A stretch of 64,000 bases of DNA from Ustulina deusta. Lineage: Eukaryota; Ascomycota; Sordariomycetes; Xylariales; Xylariaceae. Below are positions 49,688-62,258 of the stretch, in pieces. The position numbers were made by a program, and so were the translations under genes. Position 1 is the stretch's first letter. The number at the start of each line of letters is the position of its first letter. The notes under the pieces were generated by a model, which searched no databases, was not told the origin of the DNA, and saw only the letters and a program-made list of their open reading frames with translations. The stretch lies in NCBI GenBank assembly GCA_023159155.1, contig JAJNNX010000009.1, positions 620,001 through 684,000 of the forward strand. The letters run 5' to 3'.

Positions 49688-52522
49688 ATAAATGCTATTT
49701 AGTTTTTTAGTAATAATGGTTATGTGCCGAAAATTATTAGCTAGAACAGCAACTATTATATAGTATTATTACTAATAAACAATTTTAATAATTATTGGCT
49801 TATTATAGCGCTATGTATTAATATATATGTTTGTTTTTTTGTTATATATATGTTTGTTTTGGTATATTACTAATATTTTTGCTTTTTATACGTAAACTAA
49901 TAAAGCTTAGGTTGCTGCTATACTATTGGTTAATATATAGATCTAAGTACTTGCTAATATGCTTTTTATATATTTGATTATGTTTATTTTTTATTAGAAG
50001 AGTTATTTTTGTATAGTTTTTATTTAGTTATGTAGTACTACTATTATTACGTATATAGAAAATGTTTGTATAGTATGTAGTAGTTATTTGTTTTGTAGCT
50101 ATTGCTAGATTATTAGGTTTTAAAATAATATTTATATAGCATATGTTTAGTATTTATATAGCGCTTAGTATAATTATTACGTTTAAAAAAAAAAAGATAA
50201 ATTAGTTATATAAAAAAAAAATAAAGAAAAAAAAAATAGGAAGGAGTAGCGTTTATGTTTTTTTTTTTTTTTGGAGTTAATTTATTATATATTGCTTTTA
50301 TATTTTTGATTTTTTTTTTTTTATAAATACTATAGTTATATATAATTTTTTATGTTTTATTAATAAATATTTTTATTTATATAGTTAATTTGTTTGTTAA
50401 TATAAAAGTTTTTAATATTTAATTTAGTATTTTTTTTATAAACGTATTAGCTAGATTATTTTTGCTATTAATCTATTATATTTCGGAGATTTTTTATTTT
50501 TTATAAAATTTTTTTAATAATATAATATTAATTATTAAGCATTTTTTTTATATAGTGTTAAGCTTAACAAAATAATTATATAATAATTTTAAATCGGAAT
50601 ATAAAATAGCTAAAATTAAAAGCAGTTATAGTATAGTTATAATTTTTAAAAGTATTATATAAAAAGCAATAATATTATTAAAGCTATTAATTATACTATA
50701 TAATTTATTTATAAGTATATTTTTAGTTACTTTTTTATATTTGTTTAAATTTTAGTATATAATATTTTTTTTAATTTTAAAGCTTGAATTCTTTTTTATA
50801 TAATGTTTAGTTTTTAATATAATTATAAATCTAAGTTAAAAAGTTATATTTATATTATTTATAAATAATTTATTTATAAAAATAAATAGTTTTATATAAT
50901 ATAGGTCTATTAGTATAAAAGTTAGGCTGCAATTTTTATTATTTGTTTATTATTAGATTTTTTGGTTTAAATTTTTTATATTATACGGCTTAGGATATAT
51001 AACTTGGGTAGTTATGCATAGGTTATATACTGCTTTAGGCTAGTAGATATTACTAATAGATATATTTTTTGTTTGTTATAAAATATATTATTATATAAAA
51101 TTAGTTGTATAGGGGTTAATCTAGTCTAGTTGGTTTGTTTGGTTTTTTTAAGTTAAAATAATATTTTTTTTAGCTTTATATAAAACTTGGCTTGCTATAA
51201 TTTGTATTTTTTTTTTTTAAAAAAGCTTAGTAATATAAAACTAAACATATTATTTATTTATAATCTAGTAATACTAAAGTTATTTAAAGGTTTTTTAGTA
51301 AAAAATAAGTATAAATTATATATAAAAATAGTTATACTAAGCTTTTTATAATAGTACTAGTAGTATATTTTAAATTAAGATAAACTTAATTTAGTAAGTT
51401 TATATAAAAGTTATATAATTTATAGAATTGTTTTATTAAAATATTTTAATTTTAGTTTGGATAGTAGTTATACAAAGATTTTTTTGGCTAATTTGTTTTT
51501 TAATTATATATATGTTTATATAATATTTTAAAATTTGCTTAAAATATTAAAGTTGTAAATTAGAAAAGGTTTTAGTACAAGTAGCAATCTTTGGCTTATT
51601 TGCTAGATTGTTAGCGATTAAATAAATATTTTTTTTTTTTTGTATTATTATAGCTTTATATAATAAGTTAGGACTTTTTATATAGCTTAATTATTTTTAT
51701 TTTTATTTTTTATATAAGTTATAATTTAAAAATATAAATATTGCTATACTTAGCTTAGTTATATTTTATAAATTAAAATATGCTTTATATAATAAAATTA
51801 TTAATTTTTATAACGTTTAACTTTTTAAATAAAGCTTTAAATATATTAATTATGCTATTTTTATATAACTTAACTACTAGGGCATAGTTCTGTTTTTTTT
51901 TAAGGGTTAAGAACAATTAGCTAACTTGTTATATAAAGGTTATAAAAAACTTTATAGCTTTAGGGGGGTGTTTCTGTTTTTTTTATATAATAGGTTATTA
52001 AAAAGGTTATATTTTGTTTGCTTTTTTATTTTGTTTGTCTAAAATAGTTTTTTTAGTTGTATAGTAATAAGGCTTAATTTATGTTTATTTAAATTTGATT
52101 AAGCTATTTATTAAATTAATAATTATATTAGATTTTTTGATTAATTTGATTTTGTATAGTCTATTTTAGCTTTTTTTTTTTGCTATATTATTATTTTGCT
52201 ATATAGAAGCAACAAAAATATATTATATAAGGCTGGCTTGTTATGCTAGTTAATCGTATGGTTAATTTTAATTTTTGTTTTTTTGTTATATAATATTTTT
52301 ATAGTTTTTTTAATTGCTTTAGTTTTTTGTACAATATTAGGTAAAAGAAGTAAGTCCTGATTAATTTTAGGGTAGGTTCCGAAAATAAAAAGGGTTAATA
52401 TAAGGCTGTTTAGCTTAGCAGTATTGTTTAGGGCTTTGATTATTATTTGGAAAATTGATTTGTTTTTTATATAATTATTAATTTTAGCTTTTAGTATATT
52501 ATATATATAGCAAAAAAAACTA

Positions 52523-54382
52523 ATATAGGATATAAACTAATTACTAATATAAGTTAATTGCCAACTTTTTTGTACTTTTGTATGCTTTTTTTTAATTACT
52601 ATTTTTATAACTAATAATAATAGCACTTTTTTAGAACAAAGCAGACTTGTAGCTTATATTAAAAGCTTTTAATTGCAATAAAAAATTAATTATTAATTGT
52701 ATAGCACAAATCTATAATGTTTTTTGTACAACTTTTTATAATTAGTACGCTAGCAAACAAATTTAATAAATATTTATTATATAACATTAAAAATTAACCA
52801 AACTTAAAAAAAATATTATTATATAATATATTATAAATTTAGTTTTATAATTTTTTCTGTTTCGGATAAGTAGTATTGAAAATATAGCTAATCGATTGTT
52901 ATATAAATATAATATACCCAAGGTTAGCGTTAACTAGGCTTTAAATTTTATATAACAATATTTTATGCTTAAAATATGTTTTAATCAAAAAATTAATTAC
53001 TAGCAAGTTTTTTATAAAGATTTTATTACATATAATAAATAGTTTAAGCTTATATAAAATATAATAACTAAATATAGTATTTTAAAAAAAGATATTTATA
53101 ATTTTAATAAAATAAGCTTTATAATAAGCCGAATCTTGTTTGAAATAGTTATAATAACATCTAACCAGCACGGACAACCAAGAGCTATTTAGCTAGGCAA
53201 TCGCAAATAATTAATTATTATTTAAAGTATTAGTTTATATAGCTATATAGTTCTGCTATATATTATTTTAGTAAGCAAAACTTATTTTTTATTTTAATAT
53301 ACTAATAACTAATTATTATATAACTAGAAAATTATAGTTATAAAAAATAGCTAAATAATAAATAAATAAAGTTTAAATTAAATTAATTATTTTAATTTAT
53401 ATATAGCTAGTTATATAAAAAGTGTTTATTGCTTATTAATTTTTAATAGCTATAAAAGCTATTATTTAACCAATTTTAAACTATATTATAAAAACTATAA
53501 TATTATTACTTTTTGTATGCCTGCTTATTTGTTATATTAATTTTAACTTTTTAATATTAGTTATTTTGGCTTATTAAAACGTTTATATATAAAAAAAATC
53601 AATAATTTAATACGGACATATATTATTTATATTATTAAAGAAAATTTTTTTGTTACGTTTTATAAAATATACAAAATTTTTATAATAAAATTTAATATTT
53701 AAAAAAGTTTTAAAAGTACTAGATTAGTGCTATACAATCTAAAATATATATTTTTCTAGCTCGAAGTCTAATTACTAACCGAAACATTTTCTAGATCATC
53801 TAATAGATCTTTAGTTTTTTAGTAATTAAAAACTCTATATAACATAACTAATACATAATTATAAACTAAATATATTAAAAATAAAGTTATATAATATTAA
53901 AATAGTTTATTAAGTATTATTTTAAATACTATTAATTATATTACAAAAAATATAACGCTGCTTATATATAAAGTTATATTATTAAAAAAAAAAGTTGCTA
54001 AACTTTATATAGTAAATAAAATGCTTAGTTAATACTGCTATATAAAAAAAAATATATATATAAAATAAAAGGTTATTTATTATATAAAAAAAATAAAATT
54101 TTAAAACCGAACGGGCTGTTAAAAAATAAATAACAAAAAAAATATAGCAAAGTAGTTATTGTACGAAAAGGGGTATATTACGTGTACAACAATATAGAAC
54201 ATATAGCAAGCCTAGGTATAACTTGCATACTTGTCAAAATACTATAAAAATATCTAGCAATAATATTTCTGATTAGATCTAATTGATTTTTTGTATTATG
54301 GTTGAATTATTTGACTTGTACATACAAAGGTGCGAAAAAGTTGGCAATTGACTTGTATTGGCAATTAGCTTATGTCTTATGT
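52523..54382. mobile_element. Pogo/Fot1-like DNA transposon, copy 2, inside B2
   Basis: 1,860 bp with TA on both sides (52521-52522 and 54383-54384). The left end has decayed to ATATAGGATATAAAC by transitions; the right end is GCTTATGTCTTATGT. The same point in B1 (19049) is uninterrupted. No readable transposase. Confidence 0.82.
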
Positions 54383-56273
54383 TATATGTTTTTTTAATTT
54401 TGCTAATTGTTTAGTATGCTTTAATAAGTATTATATAGTATTAAATATTTATAATTTTTGCTTAGTTTTGAAATTTTTTAAATAAAAAGTTTATATTTAG
54501 GTTATATATAATATAGTTAAAAGGTTCTTAATATATATTAATCTAATATTTATATAGTGCTTTTTAAGCGTTTTATATAAATATTAATTTAAAAAAGGTT
54601 GCTGTTCAAAAAAATATAATAGTATTAATAATATAAAGGATTTGCTTATTGTTTATTTATATAGTATTAATTATAACTTTATAATTAAAATTATAATTAT
54701 TTTTAATTAAAAACTTAAATTATTAAAATATTAGATTATATAATTAATAGTAGTAATAAAACTTTTAGATTTTTTTTAAAATTAAATAGTTAATATTATG
54801 TTTTATATAACTAAGTATTATATATAGTTTTTTTATATAAAGGTGTCCGAATTAGCAGTATAGCTATTATAGTTTTGTTTTAATAAAATATAGTCTAGCT
54901 TTATATAGATTTATATTAAAAAATAAGTATTCCTATTTATATATAATAGGAATAGTTTTTTTTTTTTTTATATAATAATATTTTTTATATTATTAAAGTA
55001 TGTTTATAGGCGGTTTGTATTTTTTAGCGAAAAAAAAAATAGTGTTAGGCTATTTAAAATATAATATATTATTGTACTAAGGGAATTATTTATTTATATA
55101 GTATTTATAGCAATAATTATATTGTTGTTGCTAAACCTAATATTTGTATTGCTTGGGGTTTAATCTATTTTTATATAAAAGTAAAATCTAAAATAAGCTT
55201 TTAATTATGCTTTTTTTACTATTAAATAGTTCGAAACGCTTGTATTTTAAAGTTTGTTTTAGTACTTTATATAATACTAATTGCTAAAAATAAACTAGTT
55301 GGACGGTATTTCTGTTTTGTAGTTTTAGATATTTTTTCTAGTTGTATAATAAATAAAAACGCTATTTATAAAAAATTAGGTTGATTAGCTATCGGATTTT
55401 TTGTTAAGTTTTTTATTGCTTTTGTCCGACTTAGAGTATTTTTTATATTTTATTAGGAATACTAAAAATTTGTTAGGTGTAGGAATGCTATTATTAATTA
55501 TTTTATATAAGTTAAAATATTAGTTTTTTATATAAGCTTATTCCTAGGGTATATGTTCGGTTAACTAATAACTTTTTTTATAGTATATAAAGCATTTCTT
55601 GTTTATATAGTAATTTTAGCTATTTTGGTCTTTTAATTAGTTTTTTTATATGTTTGGCCTGTTTAAAAGTTTAGGGTATTTATATTACTGGCTTTTTATA
55701 TAGTTTCTTTAGTTATATTTTCTATTTGTATAGTAAGCTTTATAGTTTTTTTATATAAAGTGTTTTAATAAATTGTTTATTGCTATATAAATATATGCTT
55801 TAAGATCTAAAAAGAAACCTTTATACAAAAGCTTTTAGAATATAAGTGCTATAGCTAACTTTAGTACTTTTTAATATATTTATATAATAGTTATATTAAG
55901 TTGGATTTTTTTTTGATAATTTACGCTAAGTATTTATTATATTTTTGTAAGCTTATTAATTATAAGCTTTAATATTTTGTGCGGTACTAAATCTAGGTTT
56001 TTTTTTTTTATTTGTATAAAAGTAATTGTAGTCTAGTTGGCCTAGTACTAGCTATAATTTATATTAGTATTAAAATAAATATTTATTATATAATAGATCT
56101 TATTCTAAGTTTTTTTAGGTTTGATTTAATAGATATAAAAATTTTCCGTATAATTTTTAAAGATTATTAGAAATATTGCATAATATTGATTTTTTGTAAT
56201 ATTAAATTTTTAATAAGTATTTATAAATAAACGTGCTTTGTTATAGAATAGGTTATATAGTTGGCTTATATAG

Positions 56274-56304
<31 letters not shown>

Positions 56305-57608
56305 TTGCGTACTTTTTAGAAGAAATTATTTTGTTTTATATATTTTTTATAAAAAATAGATCTAAAAAAAGGTTGTTTAGTATAAGGTCTAATATTATAT
56401 AAAGGTATGCTTGTTATATAAGGGTTTAAAAAGGGTTATAAATAATAAAGTATTTATATACTAGTTAGAAGTTTGGCTTATAGCTTGCTTTTATTATATA
56501 ACTATATATAGGTTTAGGAATATTTTAAAACTTGATAGTAGGTTATATAAATGGGGCAGTATGGTGTTTAGGGGTCTAGAATTATATATTCCGAATAGGT
56601 TTAAGCTATATAAGTTTTAGTTGTTTAATTAGCAGTTCTAGTTCGGTTTATATAATAGGCTAAAAAGTTAGTATAGGCCGGGGTATAGGGGTAGGCTAAA
56701 GAATAGGTTAAAATTGTTAATTTAGTATAGGGGAGACTAAAAGCTATTATATAAGGAGTAATAAAGTAGGTTAAACAATTAAAAGCTTAGGAGAACTTTT
56801 AGTTAGTTTAAATTTATTTTGTATAATTTAAGCAAAGTTTTTTATATATATATTTAGGTTTATTTATAGTTATATTTTTTAATATATAATAATATTATAA
56901 AGTTTTATATAAATATTTATATAAAGTTTTTTAAAATATTTAAATATTTATTTTATAAAATCTTTTTTATATATTTTTTAAAATATTTATTTATTATTAA
57001 TTATATAGTTATATTTATTGACTTAATAAGTTATATATATATTAAATATTAGTTTTATTATATTATTTAAATTAATAGGTTTATTTTAATATTAAAGATT
57101 AAATATTTTTTATATATTTTTTAAGTTAATATTAAGTTTTTGTATAATTTTTTTGTATATAAATTATAAATATGTTTTAGTAGCTTTTTATATATTATAT
57201 AATATGTTTAATATTATAATAAAAAAAAAAAAATTAAAAAAAAAAGCTATCTAATTATTATATAATAGTATAATTAAAAGTAGTATAATTATATATTATT
57301 TTTGTTTTTTTTATATAATATTTTTAATATTTTTTATAAAAAGTTAATACTTATATATTAAAAATTAAATTTTTGTTATTTTTTTTATAATAATTAAATA
57401 TATTTAGGTATTTTATAATATAAAATATTTGTTTTATTTTATATAATATTACTAATATTTTTTTATAAAAAAGTAGTATTATATAGTAAAGATTTTAAAA
57501 TATAATATAAAGATTTATTTATATAGGTTTAATTTTATTATTATTTTTGCTAATTTATAGTATTTTTTTATAATTTTTTTAAATATTTTTATAAGTATTA
57601 ATTAATAT

Positions 57609-57904
57609 TAAATAGGCTTTATATAATATATTATATCTAAAACAAATAATATATATAAATAAAATATAATATATTATATTATATTATTTATAAAAAAAAA
57701 AAAAAAAGAATATTTATACGAAGCATAAGTTTTTTATATTTATGTAAGAGCTTATGCTATTGTACGAACTAATATAATAAAAGGGAAGTAAGGTCCCCTT
57801 TGTCCGGCCGAGGTCCGGCTAACATCCGTACAAAAGCCGAGCGTGAACTCGCACTCCGTGCGAGTTGTACGATAAGGTTGTAACCAATGCTAGTTATTCT
57901 AACA
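57609..57904 (-). repeat. 5' LTR of B2, best preserved B LTR
   Basis: Keeps a GC-balanced core at about 57785-57904, including GTCCGGCCGAGGTCCGGC and a perfect 9-bp-stem hairpin. Confidence 0.82.
57846..57866. other. conserved hairpin in the B LTR
   Basis: AACTCGCAC, loop TCC, GTGCGAGTT. It is present with one or two transitions in both B1 LTRs (near 15509 and 22437) and erased in the left LTR of B2. Confidence 0.6.
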
Positions 57905-58630
57905 AAAACTATTATAAATTTTAATATTAAACAATAAATATTTATATTAATTTATTAAACTTAAAATATTAAAAAAATAATATATAATATAGCAATTTTT
58001 GTATAAAAATAATATAAGCTATAAACTAATAAAAAAAAACGTTTAATAAACTTTAAAATAAAAAATAAAAATTCTTTTAAAAAAAAAAGGTTTGTATTAT
58101 AAATACTAATTATTAGATTAAACTTTTAATTAATTAAACTTTTCGAAATCTTAAAAAAATAAAGATTTAGCTATATTTTTGATTTATTTAATTTTATACT
58201 AATTAATTATAAAAAACAAGCAATAATTTTTTATTTTAATAAATCTAGTTATTACTTTTAATTAAAAATATTAATAATAAAGCAAAATTTAAAATTAAAT
58301 AAATTAAACAATTAAAAATATATAAAAAAAATAAAAAACTATAATATTAAATTACTTAAAAAAGTTATAATTTTAATAATACTTAATATATAGCTTAAAA
58401 TTTTTAAAATATACTAATTAAGTTTAATTAATTCTATAAAACTTATAAAAAAACTTTTAAACTTTTTATAAAACTATAAAAATATATATATATAATAATA
58501 GCCGATAAATTTGCAAATAAGTATAAAAATAATAATAAAGCAGTATATTCTAAAAAAGCTATATAAACTTAATATTATTAATAATTTTAAATTAAAACTA
58601 TATTTAAATTTTTAGTTTTAAAAAAAATAA

Positions 58631-58865
58631 GATAATAATTAGTATAGTTTTAGCAAAACTTGTAAAAACTCTAAACTTATATAGTAATAAAATAAAAAGT
58701 CTATATATAAACTAACTTATAACTTTATAGCTATATATATAAAGTTTATATCTATTTATTTTATAAATTTTAACTTTTTTTTTTTTTTTTTTTTTTTTAG
58801 CTTACAATCTTTGTTTATAATATTAATAAACTAGCTATAAAAACTTTATTTAACTAATTATAATA
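58631..58865 (-). repeat. 5' LTR of family A fragment A4
   Basis: Reverse complement of the A LTR, from the TTAGTATAG end to the decayed start at TTATAATA. Confidence 0.72.
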
Positions 58866-59945
58866 ATAGTTTTAATATTTTAAGTTATATTAAATAATTT
58901 AAATTTATTTTTTTTGATAAAAAAGTTTGCAAGTTAAAAATAGTTTAAAATTTTTTTTTATTTTTTAAAACTTATAATTTAAATAATTTTTAAAAATTCT
59001 AAGTTTATTTTTTTATAAAATATATAAATATTAATTAAAATAATATTTATTTATATTTTAATTTTTTTATCATTATTTTTTATATAATATTTATTAAAGT
59101 GCTTAATATATATTATTTATTTTTTAAATAGTTTATTTTATATTATGAAATTAATTTTTTAATTGCTTAGCTTATTTTTATAAATTATATATTTTAAATA
59201 ATTTGTATTAATAGTTTTAGATTTTTTAAAAATATTATATTTATTATAAAGGTTATTTTTTATTAGAACTATAATATTTCTTTGTTTAATTAAATAAATA
59301 TATAAATATTTTTATATAGTTTTTAAGTATTTATTATAGTATTAGCGCTATAATTAAAATATTTATTAAAAACTACCAATAAAATTATTTTAAAAAATAA
59401 TTTAATAAAAAATTTATTTTTTATTATTATTTCTATATATAACAATATTATTAATTATATTTTTATTAATATTAATATTTTTATTTATATTAAAATGCTA
59501 GCTAGTTATAAAAATATTATATTTCAATTTTTAAATTATATATATATAAATATATTAAAATATTATTTTAAAATTTTAATTTAATTATAAGCTAATTATT
59601 TATAATTAGTTTAAATATTGGTTTAAAAAAATATATAAAATTATTTAATATAGTTATTAGTTATATAATAATTTTTTAATAGATTTTGTTTTTATAATTA
59701 ATTTTCATATATTATTCGTTTAATATATTATACAATAAAAACTTTTAAAAAATCATTTTTTTTAGCTATTTTTAATTTTAATAATAAATTAATAATTTAA
59801 TTTTTAGCTTATTTCACTAGCTTAAAAAATTAGCTTATATTAATATATTAATAATAAATATTTTTATATATATATTTATAATATTATTAAATATTATAGT
59901 AGTTTATAATAAAGTAGTAAAGTTTTATATTAGCAAAGTTTTTTA
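58866..59945. other. A+T-rich DNA of unknown origin at the right end of block 2
   Basis: Non-coding, composition like the neighbouring transposons, but not clearly matched to families A, B or C by eye. Probably another mutated repeat. Confidence 0.4.
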
Positions 59946-60504
59946 GTTATGCTAGAAAATATTGCTAATTAGACCCTTGGTGTTTTATAAGAACAGCGTT
60001 AATTTTAGCGCTGTTAAAGATTTTAGTGGTGTGCGCTGCACTGGACTAATAATTCTAAGCGCACAGATAATAAATAGGAAGGAAGGTGCGAATCACGGAT
60101 GCCCAAAGGCAATTGGGTTATTTACATTCGTTTAATTAGATTTTGTTCCATTTGATTCTCAGGTTCTCTATTCAGTCGCTCCTTGATGGGGGCTTAGGTA
60201 CTACATAGTAGGTTGTAGCTTAATTATATTCTTATATAACAAATGGGCTAGGCATCTATTCATGACCCTACCCCTATTCTACTTTAGTACCTAGTCTCCT
60301 CAGTTGTCTGCTAACAGAGAGCGGCGCCCGATCTGCAGAATTAATATACTTAACCCCGACTTGAGAGAGACACCAAAGTTGAAAACGAGAGTATCATTCA
60401 TAACCGCCCAACCCAGGAATTTGCGCGAAATCGAAACATCCCAAATAACCACTTCGGCCCAGAGGTCCTGAACCGAAGCTCATTGCAGCAGGGCGTTCTG
60501 CTAC
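59946..60504. other. intergenic, right border of block 2
   Basis: Composition returns to normal near 59970. AACAGCG and CGCTGTT form a small perfect hairpin near 59992-60015. No gene. Confidence 0.4.
60084..60102. repeat. 19-bp direct repeat, right copy
   Basis: AGGTGCGAATCACGGATGC, same orientation as 46516-46534, one transition apart. Confidence 0.6.
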
Positions 60505-61572
60505 CTAGTGTGCTTTTGTTGTGTCCCCGATAGGTTTAGCTAAAAGCCACCTCAAGATGTCGCTCAAATCCTTCCGGATCTTCCCTTCTTGGTTGAAACG
60601 TACAATGCGAGACTTCCAAACTTTAATTACCCTGTTTTTACCGTCCACGTAGCCTTGCACTATGCGGTATTGCCAGTCGCAGAAGGATACGATGGTAATC
60701 TGGGCATTGCGCGGTCAGCTCCCGGGGCAAGAATACAAGTCGGGTTTCAACGGGCCAGGTCATAGGGGTCAATAAGCAGGGAAAGGTATTGGAAAGCTCT
60801 GACATACCGGCACGATGTTGTGTTTCTCGTTCTTAGGCAGGCGGAGGGCAAGAAGCGTAAGCATAACTATGCACCATACTTCACTAAAAAGGAGCGAGTC
60901 CTCCTTGTGAAGATGGTTCTCTGTCAAGGCACAGTTGAAATGTGGCAAGGATCCATCCTTGGGTTCCAGAAGGAATTCGGTCATAAAGCTAGCATCGCCC
61001 TTGGGATAATACCAGAGTTTCGGTTTCTCAAAGTCATCGGGACTGTCGACAGTGGGTCAGCACAGCACGAGTAGTTCAGGCCACTATTCTGATACTTACA
61101 GTCGGCCGTGCCACCCCAACCGGTCTGAGAGACGCGTGTCATTGCAGGGAGCCATGAGACAGCTGACGAGGCGGTCATTCCAGAAACTCGCGGTGGCGAA
61201 TTTTGAACTGGCACGGTATGGACCCAAATCCTCTACGTTGTGAAAATTGTGCTGTTGGGCGTATGCTGGCATATATTGGGCTGGCACTAGCTGGAAGTAC
61301 TCCCCCCCATGCGCAGCGGAACTGTCGATATCAAGCGCCTGGCAACTGATACGGAGATTTGGCCAATGCTCCTTCTCAATGTAAGGGCTAGAGCGCCGAT
61401 CATGAAGGGGTTTGAGCATGCTTAAACCAAATGGAACGCTCGGCTGGCTGGGGCGATAAACTGCCCTTGGAGGGGCGGATGCGTGGCTTCGGTGCGCCTG
61501 ATTCGAGTGTGCCTGTTGCGGATACATGGTGTTCTGTGGTTCTTTCGGACCGGTCGCTCTTCTCAGAGACAT
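60505..61572 (-). CDS. hypothetical protein, three exons
   Basis: Exons 61100-61572, 60808-61042 and 60505-60699 encode 300 residues. Introns are 61043-61099 (GTAAGT, CTGAC branch) and 60700-60807 (GTATGT, CCAG). Phases join without stops, and both junctions restore sensible sequence, RLPDDFEKPKLWYYPKGD and KHNIVPITIVSFCDWQYRIV. The N-terminal 60 residues are polar and Gln/Ser/Pro-rich. The middle is globular with Trp and Cys. The C-terminal part has a beta-rich IVSFCDWQYRIVQGYVDGKN segment, then a basic region. I recognise no catalytic motif, signal peptide or membrane helix. It diverges from the gene at 62442 across about 870 bp. Splicing logic makes a real gene likely; function is unknown. 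Confidence 0.7.
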
Positions 61573-61680
61573 CGCGTTGATTTAAGTATCGAGGAGAGGC
61601 GTAGTCACAGCTGTTAATTACGACACTTACCGCCTGGGTGGGGATACCTCGGCCGATATTGATTGTTTTTAGGAATGTGT

Positions 61681-61744
61681 TGTTGGTGATGGAAGTATGA
61701 TTGATGTTGGTGATGGAAGTACGATTGATGTTGGTGATGGAGGT
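61681..61744. repeat. 24-bp tandem repeat, about 2.7 units
   Basis: Units starting TGTTGGTGATGGAAGTA, with one transition between units 1 and 2. It lies 110-170 bp upstream of the minus-strand gene start. Confidence 0.8.
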
Positions 61745-61876
61745 GTGCCTAAGGTTACCTTAGCTGGTCCTTGGTTTGAGCTAGCCTACCAGGTAGGTAG
61801 GTTGCGCGGTCCTAATTGGCTGTATGTATGTGGTGTGTTGGCCTGGTGATGGGGCACAGGTCAGCAACCCAGCCAA

Positions 61877-62005
61877 TCAGATTGCATATACTCCTCGCTC
61901 TCTTATCATCACCGCCACCAACAGTACCAACACCAACAGCACCGCCAGCGCGTAATTCCAAGGCCGTAAATAGCCGGGCGGGTTGATGAAATTCTCCAAG
62001 AGCAT
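61877..62005 (-). CDS. possible 42-residue single-helix protein
   Basis: From the ATG at 62005: a short polar start with NFINPPGYLRPWNY, then a strong hydrophobic helix (ALAVLLVLVLLVAVM) and a basic tail RERG. It could be a microprotein or an exon of a longer gene. Only length and hydrophobicity support it. Confidence 0.25.
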   Translation of the reverse strand: MLLENFINPPGYLRPWNYALAVLLVLVLLVAVMIRERGVYAI

Positions 62006-62162
62006 ATCACCAACGGGATCTTTTCGCCAGACAAGCGATCCGCTGTTGTCTGCCTGGGCTGAGTCTCCTCGGCCCAAGTCCTAAGAGTAGGTGCATCCAA
62101 CATTGAACACGGGTGCATGTTGACCCCGATACGGCCTTTCATCTTACTAACAGCCAGGAGAA

Positions 62163-62258
62163 ATGGAGCTATTCAGGGGTGGTATCGCTGTTGTTGGTTT
62201 CATTGCAGCTGCCATCATTCTGCTTGTGAAGGAGGCCGCAAAACCCTACTTAACTTGA
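62163..62258 (+). CDS. possible 31-residue single-helix protein
   Basis: ATG at 62163 opens a frame with Arg/Gly, a hydrophobic helix (IAVVGFIAAAIILLV) and a Lys-rich end KEAAKPYLT. A CTAACAG acceptor-like site lies just upstream, so it might be a last exon. Too short to judge without homologues. Confidence 0.25.
   Translation: MELFRGGIAVVGFIAAAIILLVKEAAKPYLT

Larger units (their letters stand above)
48803..57904 (-). mobile_element. LTR retrotransposon B2, containing a Pogo copy
   Basis: LTRs at 48803-49102 and 57609-57904 match those of B1. Without the Pogo insertion and one TA it is about 7,240 bp, against 7,232 for B1. AAAACTAT at 48795-48802 and 57905-57912 is a perfect 8-bp direct duplication. 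The plus strand keeps many G and few C, the reverse of B1. No complete protein frame survives. Confidence 0.8.
48588..58865 (-). mobile_element. fragment of LTR retrotransposon family A (A4), split by B2
   Basis: 48588-48802 matches the inner part of A2 (near 28330-28500), and 57905-58630 matches the part near 28850-29590. The 5' LTR is at 58631-58865. The other LTR is missing, so the left end was lost. The B2 insertion separates the two pieces, and its flanks repeat AAAACTAT. Confidence 0.65.

Noticed and set aside
10512..60000. CRISPR array or tRNA/rRNA genes in the A+T blocks
   Set aside because: No regularly spaced repeats with unique spacers and no tRNA-like cloverleaf was seen; the repeats are LTRs and transposon ends.
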